64,000 nucleotides of DNA from positions 5,394,001 to 5,458,000 of the forward strand of contig OZ234501.1 of assembly GCA_965153455.1 (NCBI GenBank), written 5' to 3'. Under the pieces are notes generated by a model, which did not search any database, was not told the DNA's origin, and saw only the letters and a program-made list of their open reading frames with translations. The stretch comes from Sphagnum compactum. Its lineage: Eukaryota > Bryophyta > Sphagnopsida > Sphagnales. Shown here one piece after another: positions 49,429-59,529 of this stretch (position 1 is its first letter; the number at the start of each line of letters is the position of its first letter). The translations under genes were made by a program, and so were the position numbers.

Positions 49429-50177
49429 TGCAACACTACAAAAGCCAAAAGACCAAATATACCATGTCACAGACATCGCTACATTCTTATGGGTAAAATC
49501 ATTCCAGAATAGGTTTGTGAAATCATAAATTTCGCAAACTTTTAGCGGCATTTTGAGAATCCCAAAATGTTTGCGTTAGATCTTACATCGGAAACAGATA
49601 GACTTTTGAGTCGATTCGCTAAGTCGTTGCAGTGATGGGTTTGTTGCAAATAATTTCCGATGTAATGTTAATTGCAAACTTTTAGCGGCATTTTGAGAAT
49701 CCCGAAATGTTTGCGTTAGATCTTATATCGGAAACCGATAGACTTTTGAGTCGATTCGCTGAGTCGTTGCGGTGATGGGTTTGTTGCAAATAGTTTCCGA
49801 TGTAATGTTAATCGCAAACTTTTAGCGGCATTTTGAGAATCTCGAAATGTTTACGTCAAATCTTATATCGGAAACTGATAGACTTTTGAGTCAATTCGCT
49901 AAGTCGTTGCGGTGATGGGTTTGTTGCAAATAGTTTCTGATGTAGTGTTAATCGCAAACAATGTATAGAAGCAGTTATAATCGGAAAAGTTTTGCAATTT
50001 TATTAAGTTCGGGAGTTGTGAAGGACTTGCGATGGTACGGGTGCGAATGTTATGGTATCGCAAAAGGTTAAGAGTTTGCGAGGAATTATGGTTTGCAACA
50101 GCGGGCTTTTGGAAATTTCTTTCTTTGTTGTTTGCGATGATATTTGGATCGCAAAATAGCCCCCTGTTGTTGTAGTG
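49429..50177. repeat. Right subterminal region and terminus of the CACTA element
   Basis: Three tandem 140-bp units start at 49534, 49674 and 49814 and end at 49953. Each has 'gcaaacttttagcggcattt', 'tagacttttgagtcgattcg', 'aagtcgttgc.gtgatgggtt' and 'tttccgatgtaatgttaat'. More TTGCGA/TCGCAA words follow, and the region ends GTTGTTGTAGTG at 50177. A CACTACAAAAGCC at 49434 resembles an internal second left end. Confidence 0.8.
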
Positions 50178-51404
50178 ATAGAGAGAGATGGAGACAAAGA
50201 AATAGAGAGATGGAGAGCAACAGAGGCAAAGAGAGGGATAGAGAGAAAAAAATAAAAAAATAAAAAAAATGGTTGATTTCATAGAGGTGCAGAAAGAGAG
50301 ACAGAAAGATACCCAGAGAGATGGAGATATAAAGATAGAATGATGTAGATGGAAAGAAAGATGGAAAGAAACAAAGGCAAAAAAATAAAGAAAGAAAATA
50401 AAAAGAAAAAGAAAAAGAAAAAGAGAGAGGAAAACAAAGATGGACATACTTAGAGAGGCACAAAGAGAGACACTTAGAGAGAAATAGACAAAGAGATGGA
50501 GACAAAGAGAGAGAGATGTAGATGGACACCAAGATGGACAGACTCAAAAACAAAGATAAAAAGAAAGAGAGATAAAGAGATAAAGAGAAAAGAAAAAAAT
50601 AGAAAAAGAGATGGACATACTTAGAAAGGCGCAAAGAGAGACACTCAAAGAGAGATAGACAAATAGATGGAGATAGAAAGATAGAAAGATATAGATGGAC
50701 ACAAAGATGGACAGAAAAAAAAGCGAAGAGAAAAAGAAAGAGAGATAGAGAGATTAAAAAAAGAAGATAAAAAATAGAAAGAGAGATGGATAGAATTAAA
50801 GAGGCACATAAAGAGAAACTCAGAGATAGATAGAGAGAGAGATGGAGGCAAAGAGATAGAGAGATGTAAATGGAAAGAAAGATGGAGAGAAATAGAAGCA
50901 AAGAGAAAAATAGAGAGATATAGAGAAGAAAAAAAAATCAGAAAGAGAAATGGACAGACTTAGAGAGGTGCAGAGAAAGAAACTTAGAGAGAGATAGAGA
51001 GAGAAATAAAGAGAGAGATGGAGATGGAAAGATAGAGAGTTGTAGATGGAGAGAAAGATGGAGAGAAATAGAAACAAAGAGAAAGACAAAAAGAGATAGA
51101 GAAAGAAAGGGGAAAAAAGATGGACAAGCTCAAAGAGGTGTAGAGAGAAACTCTAAGAGAGATAGAGAAAGAGATGGAGACAAAGAGATAGAGAGATGTA
51201 GATGGAGATAGAGATGGAAAGAAACAAAGGCAAATAAAAAGACAAAGAGAGATGGATAGACTCAAAAAGGTGCTGAGAAAGAGACTCAAAGAGAGAGACA
51301 AAGAGAAAAATAAAAAGATGGAAAGATTCAGAGAAGCACACATAGAGAGACAAAGAGAGATAGAGACAAAGAGAGAAAGAGAAAGATGGAAAGACTCTGA
51401 GAGG
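50178..51404. repeat. Polypurine satellite, right part
   Basis: Almost pure A/G, built from units marked by 'gatggacatacttagagagg'-like phrases at about 50266, 50439, 50611, 50788, 50949, 51119 and 51252. Spacing is mostly 160-177 bp. The long Ser/Leu/Phe-rich frames on the minus strand reflect composition only. It continues the array at 12590-12902. Confidence 0.85.
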
Positions 51405-51537
51405 AAGTTACTACTCTAGTCCTTGTAGTCCTGTGGTAACTCAGAGCCTTTCCATCTCTACTCTTTTTCCAGTAGACTTTGTGGGCAGGAAGGTAGACTA
51501 TTGTGTGGTAAAAAAAAAAGGACTAGAGTAGTAACTT
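51405..51537. mobile_element. Small MITE-like fold-back element
   Basis: A perfect 20-bp terminal inverted repeat, AAGTTACTACTCTAGTCCTT at 51405-51424 and its complement at 51518-51537, encloses 93 bases. It marks the right edge of the polypurine satellite. No target duplication is clear, so the superfamily is not assigned. Confidence 0.6.
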
Positions 51538-52899
51538 TTGAAGATATATCATGTGTTTTCAAGGGTGGTCTTGACTTTTACGCATTTTACAGATAGCTGA
51601 AAAACGCAAGATGAGAGGGACATGTAGGATCAAAGGTAGGCTGAAATGCAAGATTACTTTACAAATAACTCTATTATCTCACAAAACTTTCAAGAACTCC
51701 TCATGTTCCATTCCTTTAAATTCAACCTCAAGTTATTTAATCAAGTCAAATTTTGCTTCAAAAAACACTTTACAAATCTATATACTTCAAAGAACAAATG
51801 TGTGGGTTAGATGGCCAATCTTTGTTGACAAAAATTAATTTGTCAAGGTTTTTATTTGAAGCTAACATTTGCAAAAATGTTGTGAAAATTTTAACAATGG
51901 AAAAAATCCAAACAATCTCAGTCAAGGAAACGGGAATGTTGAGAATGTGTCTCACCAAATTTGCACCAATGGAAATTTGTGTGATTTTGTGCACCACTAG
52001 CCCAAAGCACATTTGCATTTTGTGTCGATGGGATAATGTTAAAATTTGTCAAACTCTCTTGATACAAGATGTTTCAACGTGTTGGGGTTCATTTCAATGG
52101 TGTGAAATAGATTTTCAAAATTCACTTATGAACCTAACACGTAAGGCTCTTCAATTGCATTTGGCATTAGTGACTTGTATGACTCCATTAATAGAGGTGA
52201 CAATAATTGTGAATCAATAGTTAGCAATTAAAGTTGATGTAAATTTTCACAACCTACATATGATGAAATTAGATGCATACTCTTAAACTTAAGATCAAGT
52301 ATAAGCACCAACATCTAATGACGTTTCTTCCTATCAAAATCTTCCAAAAAAAAATGAAAGGCAAAAGCATTTTCAAGATTTGACACTTCATCTAAATTTG
52401 TAAATCTTTGAACTTTGCATCAAAAGTATTGCATAAAAAACTTGTCCAAGATAATTTGATGTGCAAGTTCATCACAAATTTCATAACATGTGGAAATCAC
52501 AAAATGCAAGGTGCTTCCATGTAAATAGTGTTCATGATTTTAATTCAACACATGCCCAATTTATATATAATGGGTGATAACACTTTGACGATAGTTTTTG
52601 CTATTGCCCTTGTCCTAAGATGATGGCACATAACTTTGCAATGCCATTGTTTGCGGTAAACAATATAGAAAAATGGTTGAATAGAAAATGAAAGCATCAT
52701 AAAATAATTAGCAAACCTGCAATTACAAACCCACAAAGCATAAAACCCACCCCAACACCAAAAACTAAACATTTTACAAGGATTTATCATGGATCTATAA
52801 AAGAAATAAAAAACAAAAAACAAAAAAACATGCACACACAAAAGACAAGAAGTACATCTTACTCACTTGGTTTTCATTAATGTGTTCAATTTTTGAGCC
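51538..52899. other. AT-rich DNA, possible inverted piece of the hAT transposase
   Basis: On + near 52045-52090 an open frame reads LLIQDVSTCWGSFQW. This resembles the conserved 'QDVSTRWGST' stretch of plant hAT transposases, in the opposite orientation to the pseudogene that follows. Nothing else is recognisable. Confidence 0.35.
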
Positions 52900-53960
52900 G
52901 AACAACCTAAAATCTATGCATGTTTTGTCCCAAGCTTACCTCCTTTTGCCAAAATTTTTAGGCCACATGCTACATTTATGAATGTTAGTTAAATTGATTT
53001 CATAAATACATAATTGAATCCTTGGGCTATTTTGTCCTTCATAATAACATACTAACAAACTTTTAAAAATGTATGTCCCAAACAAGCTCCATTAAAAGGT
53101 TCAAACATCCCGAAACCATTATAAGAGATAATTGAATTTAAGGTACATGCACATGTTTTCAAATTGGATCCACAACTTTTTGAATAACATAAAACTTGTG
53201 AAAGAGTCATAAAGTTGAACAATTGTAGTTACACTAATGGAATTGAATTTCCCAAAAAAACCAATAGTTATATGTTTGGGTTCCCAATTTTTTGAATTGA
53301 AATTTACAACCATTACAAACACATTGTGCACTTTTTTTGACATTTAAAGGTCAAAGGTATACGTGGTTGCCATACAATTAGCTAAAGCTAGGTGCACATA
53401 TTTTTGCAAATTTTTTCGAACTAATGCATGTAGTACATCTTTAGCAAATATTTTTTTGGATGGGAATACCACCTTGGGGCACAACATGTATGCCATGCAT
53501 TGTAACCAAATGTACTCCATAGTGTTCGATGAAAAAAAACCTTTGATGACATATAACATGTTGTCCTTCACAAATCCCTTTTGTGTGCCATGATCTTTTG
53601 CAAATGAATTAGAAGCAAAAAAAACTAAAGATGGCAATCAATGTAACATGGCACCTTTTAGTATCAAGTTTTTTTATCAAGTGGAGATTTAATGATATTA
53701 CTAGTTGCATGCTCCAAATACATTGCCCACAAGGTTTTATCTTCAACCTCCACATGTTTTTTCATATCAATAATGCCATTTGTTTTATGATGTGCAAATA
53801 GACATTTGTAGCATTTAGAATGCAAAGCCAAAATTTCAAGGTCACATGTTGAACTATGACATATACTGCATTTCATGATGTGGTTGGTATTGAGATCTAT
53901 CTCTTGGTTGGAATTCACCTTGAAAAATGCCCATGTTGACAAGTTGTGACTATGAAGCTC
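52900..53960 (-). pseudogene. Decayed hAT-type (DUF659/BED) transposase
   Basis: Reading leftwards, 53942-53664 gives a BED-like finger (KCSICHSS, then HHKTNGIIDMKKHVEVED). 53637-53344 gives VVFPSKKIFAKDVLHALV and ends at TFDL. 53343-53119 continues MSKKVHNVFVMVVNF and WEPKHITIGFF, together the 'TFDLWMSK...FALVVNF..WEPKH.TIG' signature of plant DUF659 proteins. A further piece (53085-52925) resembles the following 'GHAFSKACQYA' and 'KGRQEWEKA' blocks. Stops and frame changes separate the pieces and no terminal repeats were found. It is an old, inactive copy. Confidence 0.65.
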
Positions 53961-55469
53961 TCAAGTAAGTGCTTGTTTTTTCAACTCCTCCATGTGTGTT
54001 TCAACCAAGTATGGTTCATTAATAGCATGATCATAAATAAGAGGTCTTTCCTCAACTTCAATGACCACTTACATCTTGTCAATAATGTTGTTGTTAAAAC
54101 AACTTACAAAAACTAATGAGGTAGAATTGTTTAGGTGAAATAAAACATGTTTTGGGTTTGTAAATCACAAGCGGGTTTAGGATCGAAACTATGTATGTTT
54201 AATACATAGTTATGAAAATCTATGTTCTTGTTTGCACAAATATTCTTTTGTCTTTTTTATTTTCTATCTATAACTAATATGCCACACCATTCTCCTACCA
54301 TGATTTCACACACATAAACTATGTCGAAACTTTTCAAGACAAAAATTTCAATTCTCTTCATAATTTTATTCCATAAAACTTTGCACTCATACAACAATTT
54401 GTTTTCGTCAAGTGAAAGTGTTTCCAAAGGTCACAAACACTCACTTATATATTAACAAAAAAAAATTAAACAAGAAATTTTCTAAAGTCTACACATCACA
54501 TGGCTTCCCATGTGATTCAACTTGCACATTAATGTTTGAGTCAATGCATATTAATGTGACAAAAACGTTTCACATGAATTATGATAGATAGGGCAAATAT
54601 GGAACAAAAAGACACTTAAAAAAACACTAACCAATAAACAACAAACCAAAAGCTCTAAGTTTTTTATGAACTTGATTAATGAAAAGGCGATGGCAACTTG
54701 ACTTTAAATGACAAATTGGATGAACATCAAACAAAGATGCATTTAGGTGCTTAAAAAAACACCAACCAAGAAACAACAAACTTGAAAGCTCCAAGCTCTA
54801 TTTGATTTTCATTAATGCAAAGGCAATGACAACTTGGATGTAGATGACATATGGGGCAATTGTGGAACAAAAAGGTGTTTAGGCATGTAGACAAGCACTA
54901 TTTAATAAACAACAATTTACCCAAAAGCTCAAATGCTTTTACACACATGCATGGAATACATGAAAAAGATTGTGAAAATCAAAAAAAATTACTTTCTTCA
55001 TGTTCAATGATTAGATTTCATAGGTGTTGTGATCACCTAGGAGTTTCATTGATTGGCTTTTGCATTCATGAGGGCAATAACAATGGCAATCAATGGAAAC
55101 AACAATGACAAATGGAAAAATTCACATAGTTTTGCAAAAAGTGTAAAGCCATGACAAATCTAAAGCTTTCAAGAGCAAAGTGCACGTTGAACCTTAACCC
55201 TAATTAGTTCCCCATTGGGTATCTATTGAGGATACAAATCTGGGCATATGTTAAAAAACTAGGTGGTTATGCTTAAGGTATGAATTTTGCCTTTTGCTAA
55301 AATCCTGGGCAATTACATGAGGGTATGAAAAAACTATTTAGCCAAAACCCTACCCAAATTTGGGGCTTTAAAGTTGATGGTATAAATTTTAAAAAATTAA
55401 TGACACCCAAGTTTGGGGTGGGGCTAGGTAGAAGAAATAACAAATGGCCTAGGTAGGGGGTGATTTCAT
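53961..55469. other. AT-rich intergenic DNA with a degenerate tandem repeat
   Basis: 54585-54925 holds three imperfect units of about 135 bp with 'aaaaaacac.aaccaa.aaacaacaa', 'aaaagctc.aagct' and 'aaaggc.atg.caacttg'. No gene is recognised in the remainder. Confidence 0.5.
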
Positions 55470-55735
55470 AACCACGGCTATATAGAAATTGTGGTGATTT
55501 CTTGCAAATTTTGGATACAAATTTCATTTTGTGGTGAATGATTTTTTTTTCTAAAAAACAGGGAATTTGAGACATAAAAATTTAAAGAAAAATGGAAAAA
55601 ATTTACCACAAAAAAATCATTGGGTACTTATTTTCACAAAAAGAAATTCATTTAATAAAAAAAATATTGCATAAAAAAGGAATAGAACATGGCAGGTAGG
55701 TAACAGGTACATTCTACATACCTACACTGACCTGA
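55470..55735. repeat. Dispersed repeat, copy 2 of 3
   Basis: Related to 8027-8290 and more closely to 55785-56125. It shares 'aattgtggtgatttctt', 'tggtgaatgattt', 'cagggaa.ttgagac', 'gggtacttattttcacaaaa' and 'ttgcataaaaaaggaatag', then 'catggcaggtaggta'. Confidence 0.65.
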
Positions 55736-55784
55736 AATAACGGGCAGATGGAAACAAATTTTTTTCTGCATGTGTGTACTTAGT

Positions 55785-56125
55785 CACTCTGATCGTCCAT
55801 AAGTATATTTTTTCCAAAATTGGCGATATTCAAAATATGAAAGTAGAAAATCTTAAGCAAGCTTTCACAGTGTTGGCAATTGTGGTGATTTCTGGCGATG
55901 TTTAAATAATTTTTTTGGTGAATGATTTCCAAAAAGCAGGGAACTTGAGACCAAATATTATTTTCCAAAGGATTTGTAGCGAAATGGCGAAAATTCGCCA
56001 CAGAAAAATCACTGAGTACTTAGTTTCACAAAAAAGAAATTCATTTAATTTATAAAAAATATTGCATAAAAAGGAATAGAACATGACAGGTAGGTAGGTA
56101 GGTAGGTAGGTAGGTACATACTACT
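55785..56125. repeat. Dispersed repeat, copy 3 of 3, ending in (AGGT)n
   Basis: Follows copy 2 after about 50 bp, so the two form a tandem pair. It ends in a pure AGGT microsatellite at about 56088-56116, expanded relative to the single or double unit in the other copies. It lies some 250 bp upstream of the BPA1-like start. Confidence 0.75.
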
Positions 56126-56375
56126 ATGTACCTAGGACCTGCCGACCTGAAGTAATGGGCAGATGGAAACGGATGTTTGTTTTCTGCCCGAGTGTATTTA
56201 GTATTCTGCCCGTGCCTGCTTCATCGCCGAGTCTTGTGAAACCCTACCAAGGCATCATCGTGCGTGCGTTCTGAGGTCTTCTTCTTGTGCGTTCAGGGCG
56301 AATCCGTCATCCCCGATTCTTCTTCTTCTTCGGCTGTGTGTTTTGGTTCTCCAATTCTATTTCGCGTATGCTCCT

Positions 56376-58348
56376 ATGGCGGTAAGCACATTCTGGTCGT
56401 GTTCCTTGGATTCTTGCCGTTCTTTTGATGTCTCCGCTGCCCGCTCTCATCTTGTTTTCCGATTTCGAGAGTTCTTGGGAATGAGTACGTAGCTAACTAG
56501 CACTGATTTCGTTTCGCTAGGAGGAATGTGGAAAAGAGGAGATTCCTTGGATTCGTGAGACGGCGGATTCATGGAGTTTGGAAGAAAAAAAACACAGATT
56601 ACTAGTGCAAGGGTTTTTGGATTCCTGGATGCTTTCTTTCTTCGATTGTCGACTTTGTTGTATTCATCCAGTGTATTCTTGGATTTTGATTTTTGTTTTG
56701 TTCTGAATCAGACGAACACGGTCCGCGTGAGCAATGTGTCGCCGAAAGCGACAGAGCACGATATCCAGGATTTCTTCTCATTCTCCGGGGAGATCGAACA
56801 CATCGAGCTGCACAAGTGAGTGCTATTGTTTTTTAGAAAGAAAGAAAGAAAAAAAACATGAGGAGAAAAAATCACCTGAGGGTTCCATACAGGATAGGCG
56901 TCGTCGTTTATCTACAGTCTACCGTAGGTCATTTTCTGCGGTCTGGGACGCTCAGCCCCTGCCTGATCCCGATTTTGTTTCTTCTTCAGAGACGGAGAGC
57001 TATCGCAGATTGCTTTCGTGACCTTTAAGGATGCTCAGGCACTCGATACTGCCCTGCTCTTGTCTGTAAGTGCTCCACTATGAGCCAGTCATGCTCTTGG
57101 TAATTGTTATTATTGTAAGCTGATGCCCTCCTCCTCCTCCTCCTCCTCCTCCTGCTCCTCCATTTCATCAGTATTTCTTTGGTTAGTTTTATTGGTGAGA
57201 TTAATGGAAAGAAACTGTGGTTCCTTTCCCTTTTTTTTGGTTTGTTTTTTTCCTGTGGTGGCCTATTGTGTTTGTTGCACCTTCCCTGCAATCTGATTTT
57301 TCAAGTCCATGGATCATTTGTGTGTTGGATTCAAGCTCATGACTTTGTTGCAGCAAGAGAATTGGGCTGTCGAAAACAGATCAATGTTGACTTTCCTGCC
57401 TTGGTTGATTTGCAGGGTGCAACAGTTGTGGATCAGGCGGTTACTATCTCTGCTGCTGAAGAGTCTGACAGCCCTGCAATGAGCTACCCTGCAGCCACCC
57501 CCAGTGAGCATGCACCTGCTACAGAGCTTCCTGTGAGTTGTACTTCCTCTCTTTGTATGTCAACCTATTGAAGCCCTCTTGGAAGGCCTGTCATTGCTAA
57601 GAACCCTCTGCTACAGTGCTGTTGCAATCTTAATTGGTGATCCAAATTCGTGCAGCCTGCTCCCACAACAGCAAACCGGGCACAGGAAGTTTTCTCAAAC
57701 ATGCTAGCAAGAGGTTTTGTCTTGGGGCACAATGCAATGGCCAGGGCCAAAGCATTGGATGAGAAGCATCATATCACAGCCAATGCATCACAACTATCTG
57801 CTAATGCATCAGCACGAGTTGCCTCCCTTGATAAGAAGATTGGGATCACTCAGAAGATCACAGCAGGCTCAGCAGCTGTGAACCAACAAGTGAAAGCTGT
57901 TGATGAAAAATACCAGGTCACTGAAAAGACAAGGTCTGTCCTCATTGCAGCTGAGCAGAAGATCAACAATGCTGGCTCTGCCATCATGAAGAACAGATAT
58001 GTTTTGTCTGGAGCAAGTTGGGTAACAGGGGCGTATGCTAAGGTAGCAAAATCTGCTGGGGAAGTGGGACAGCGCGCAATGGAAAAAGGAACCATTTTTG
58101 GGACAGAGGAGCAAAAGCATGGGCAGAGTGCAGGTTCATCATATGAGCCACAGAGTATGGATGGCACTTATACACCACCACCACCATATCCGGCTGAGAA
58201 TGCTGCAATTGCCTTTAGTTCAGCTGCAGAGTCTACAAGTGGAAGATACCTGAATAGTAGTCCCCTTGAGCATGATCAAGTCCCTTCTGTGGAACCTGCT
58301 AGTGAACCTGTGACAAAACCCCCACCGGCTCAGGGTTTGGTTCTGTGA
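56376..58348 (+). CDS. BPA1: BPA1-like protein (binding partner of ACD11), RRM type
   Basis: Five exons, 56376-56381, 56712-56815, 56990-57065, 57416-57532 and 57656-58348, have GT/AG borders and matching phases and give 331 residues. The first coding exon is only ATGGCG. Residues 3-75 form a degenerate RRM: TNTVRVSNVSPKATEHDIQD, then IAFVTFKDAQALDTALLLS. After a Ser/Pro/Ala linker comes the family's conserved second half (LARGFVLGHNAMARAKALDE, VASLDKKIGITQKI, VDEKYQVTEKTR, NAGSAIMKNRYVLSGASWVTGA). The tail is Pro-rich. BPA1 and its BPL relatives bind the sphingolipid-transfer protein ACD11 and modulate cell death and immunity. Length and order fit the family. The gene is intact. Confidence 0.93.
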
Positions 58349-58860
58349 GCTGAGGTCTTCAAAGTTGTGATGTTTTCTAGGTGATTCCTTGCATGCAAGG
58401 TAAAGAGCCTGGGTGGGGAGAGATAAGGGAAGATTATCCATTGAGTTGCAGTACCCTTTGCAAGAGATCAAAGTCTGTCACGTGTACTGTTTCTGTACAT
58501 ATTTTGACAGGCTTTAAGCTGTGAACTGGCAACTTGCAACAGCCGCTGTTGTGGAGCCAGTAGCCTTCTATCTATGAGGCTGTCAGATACCGTATTGTTA
58601 AGTTCAAAGCTTGTGGGAAAGAGCAGCTTTGCAGGGTGTCTACCCTAACATGTTCTTGCAGACATCCAGCAGGTGTAGCTCAAACAGGGACTCTATGATC
58701 ACATGCTCTTTGTCAATTGTAATTACATTTAGAGCGTTTCCATTGATCCTGCATTGCAGTAGATTGCTTCAATCCTTGAATTGTGATCCATCGAGAGTTC
58801 AAGTTGAGCCTACTTGAATCCAGGTCTGAGTTGCACATTCTTTCTTGTAATAAAGTGAAG
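58349..58860 (+). terminator. 3' UTR and polyadenylation signal of the BPA1-like gene
   Basis: T-rich untranslated sequence follows the stop. The word AATAAA at 58849-58854, about 500 bases after the stop, is a plausible near-upstream poly(A) signal. Confidence 0.55.
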
Positions 58861-59529
58861 GTATGTTTTCCTTTGCCTCATACAATAAGCTTTTGGTTGT
58901 TTTTCGTGTTCTCTCTCCATTACTTGGATACTAGATAATGTCATTTTCTTGACTTCTTGATGAAATTGACTTCTTGATGCATAATTCAGTAGGGCATGTG
59001 GCTGTCTATATTCTGCAGTTGGACAAGGCTGAATCTTCTACCTTATCTTTAATCCCATCAAATTGACAGATCAGCAATGTTGCTTGTGCAAGACACATGT
59101 GAAGTGCTAGCAAAGCTTCAGTCTTCTTACTCCTACTTTGGAGAATTGATTTCAAAAGTAGATTTCTAATGCTGCAAAAGTTCATAAAATGCTTGCTATA
59201 TTCCTTATGTCATTGCCTCCTCAGAATGAGCAGTAGTTTCTTGAAGGACATGAACTTAAGACAATACAGCAAGGAAAATTAGCAGGAACATCAGACTCTC
59301 TATAAGCTCATCAAGCTTAGATCAGGAAAAACCAATGACTGAGAAAAAGTGAACAAGGAACACTAGCAGACAGCTGCGCACAAATCTACAAAAATGGTAT
59401 CCCAGTTTTCCCACTGCTGCACAATTTCTCATAAGTTTATGAGAGCTCAAAGGGGCTTCCTCCTCAAGTGGTCATTACAACCACCTTAAGACAGATTTGG
59501 AAAACTCAGTAAGACGGTACAGTGTCCAT
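58861..59529. other. Intergenic DNA between convergent genes
   Basis: Both neighbouring genes end toward this stretch. I see no exon or RNA gene. Part is probably the 3' UTR of the minus-strand gene. Confidence 0.5.

Larger units (their letters stand above)
12903..50177. mobile_element. Giant CACTA (En/Spm) transposon, about 37.3 kb, with nested cargo
   Basis: The left end begins CACTACTACATATTATGCC at 12903 and the right end finishes GTTGTTGTAGTG at 50177, which reads CACTACAACAAC on the other strand. ATA flanks both sides (12900-12902 and 50178-50180), the 3-bp target duplication expected of CACTA elements. Both flanks belong to the same polypurine satellite. TCGCAA/TTGCGA motifs are dense next to both ends. 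Inside are a tnp2-type transposase, a TNPA-like gene, a SET exon and about 28 kb of cargo. If the cargo and one 179-bp repeat copy are removed, an element of roughly 8.9 kb remains, a normal autonomous size. The terminal repeats agree over only about ten bases. Because the right end is far away, the pairing is inference, supported by the target duplication and the shared flank. Confidence 0.75.

Noticed and set aside
49899-51353. Several long minus-strand frames rich in Leu, Ser and Phe
   Set aside because: They are translations of a strand-pure A/G satellite, where stop codons are rare on the opposite strand. No protein signal is present.
53344-53593. A + strand open frame across the DUF659 pseudogene
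   Set aside because: It is the antisense shadow of the transposase fragment, whose minus-strand reading gives clear family motifs.
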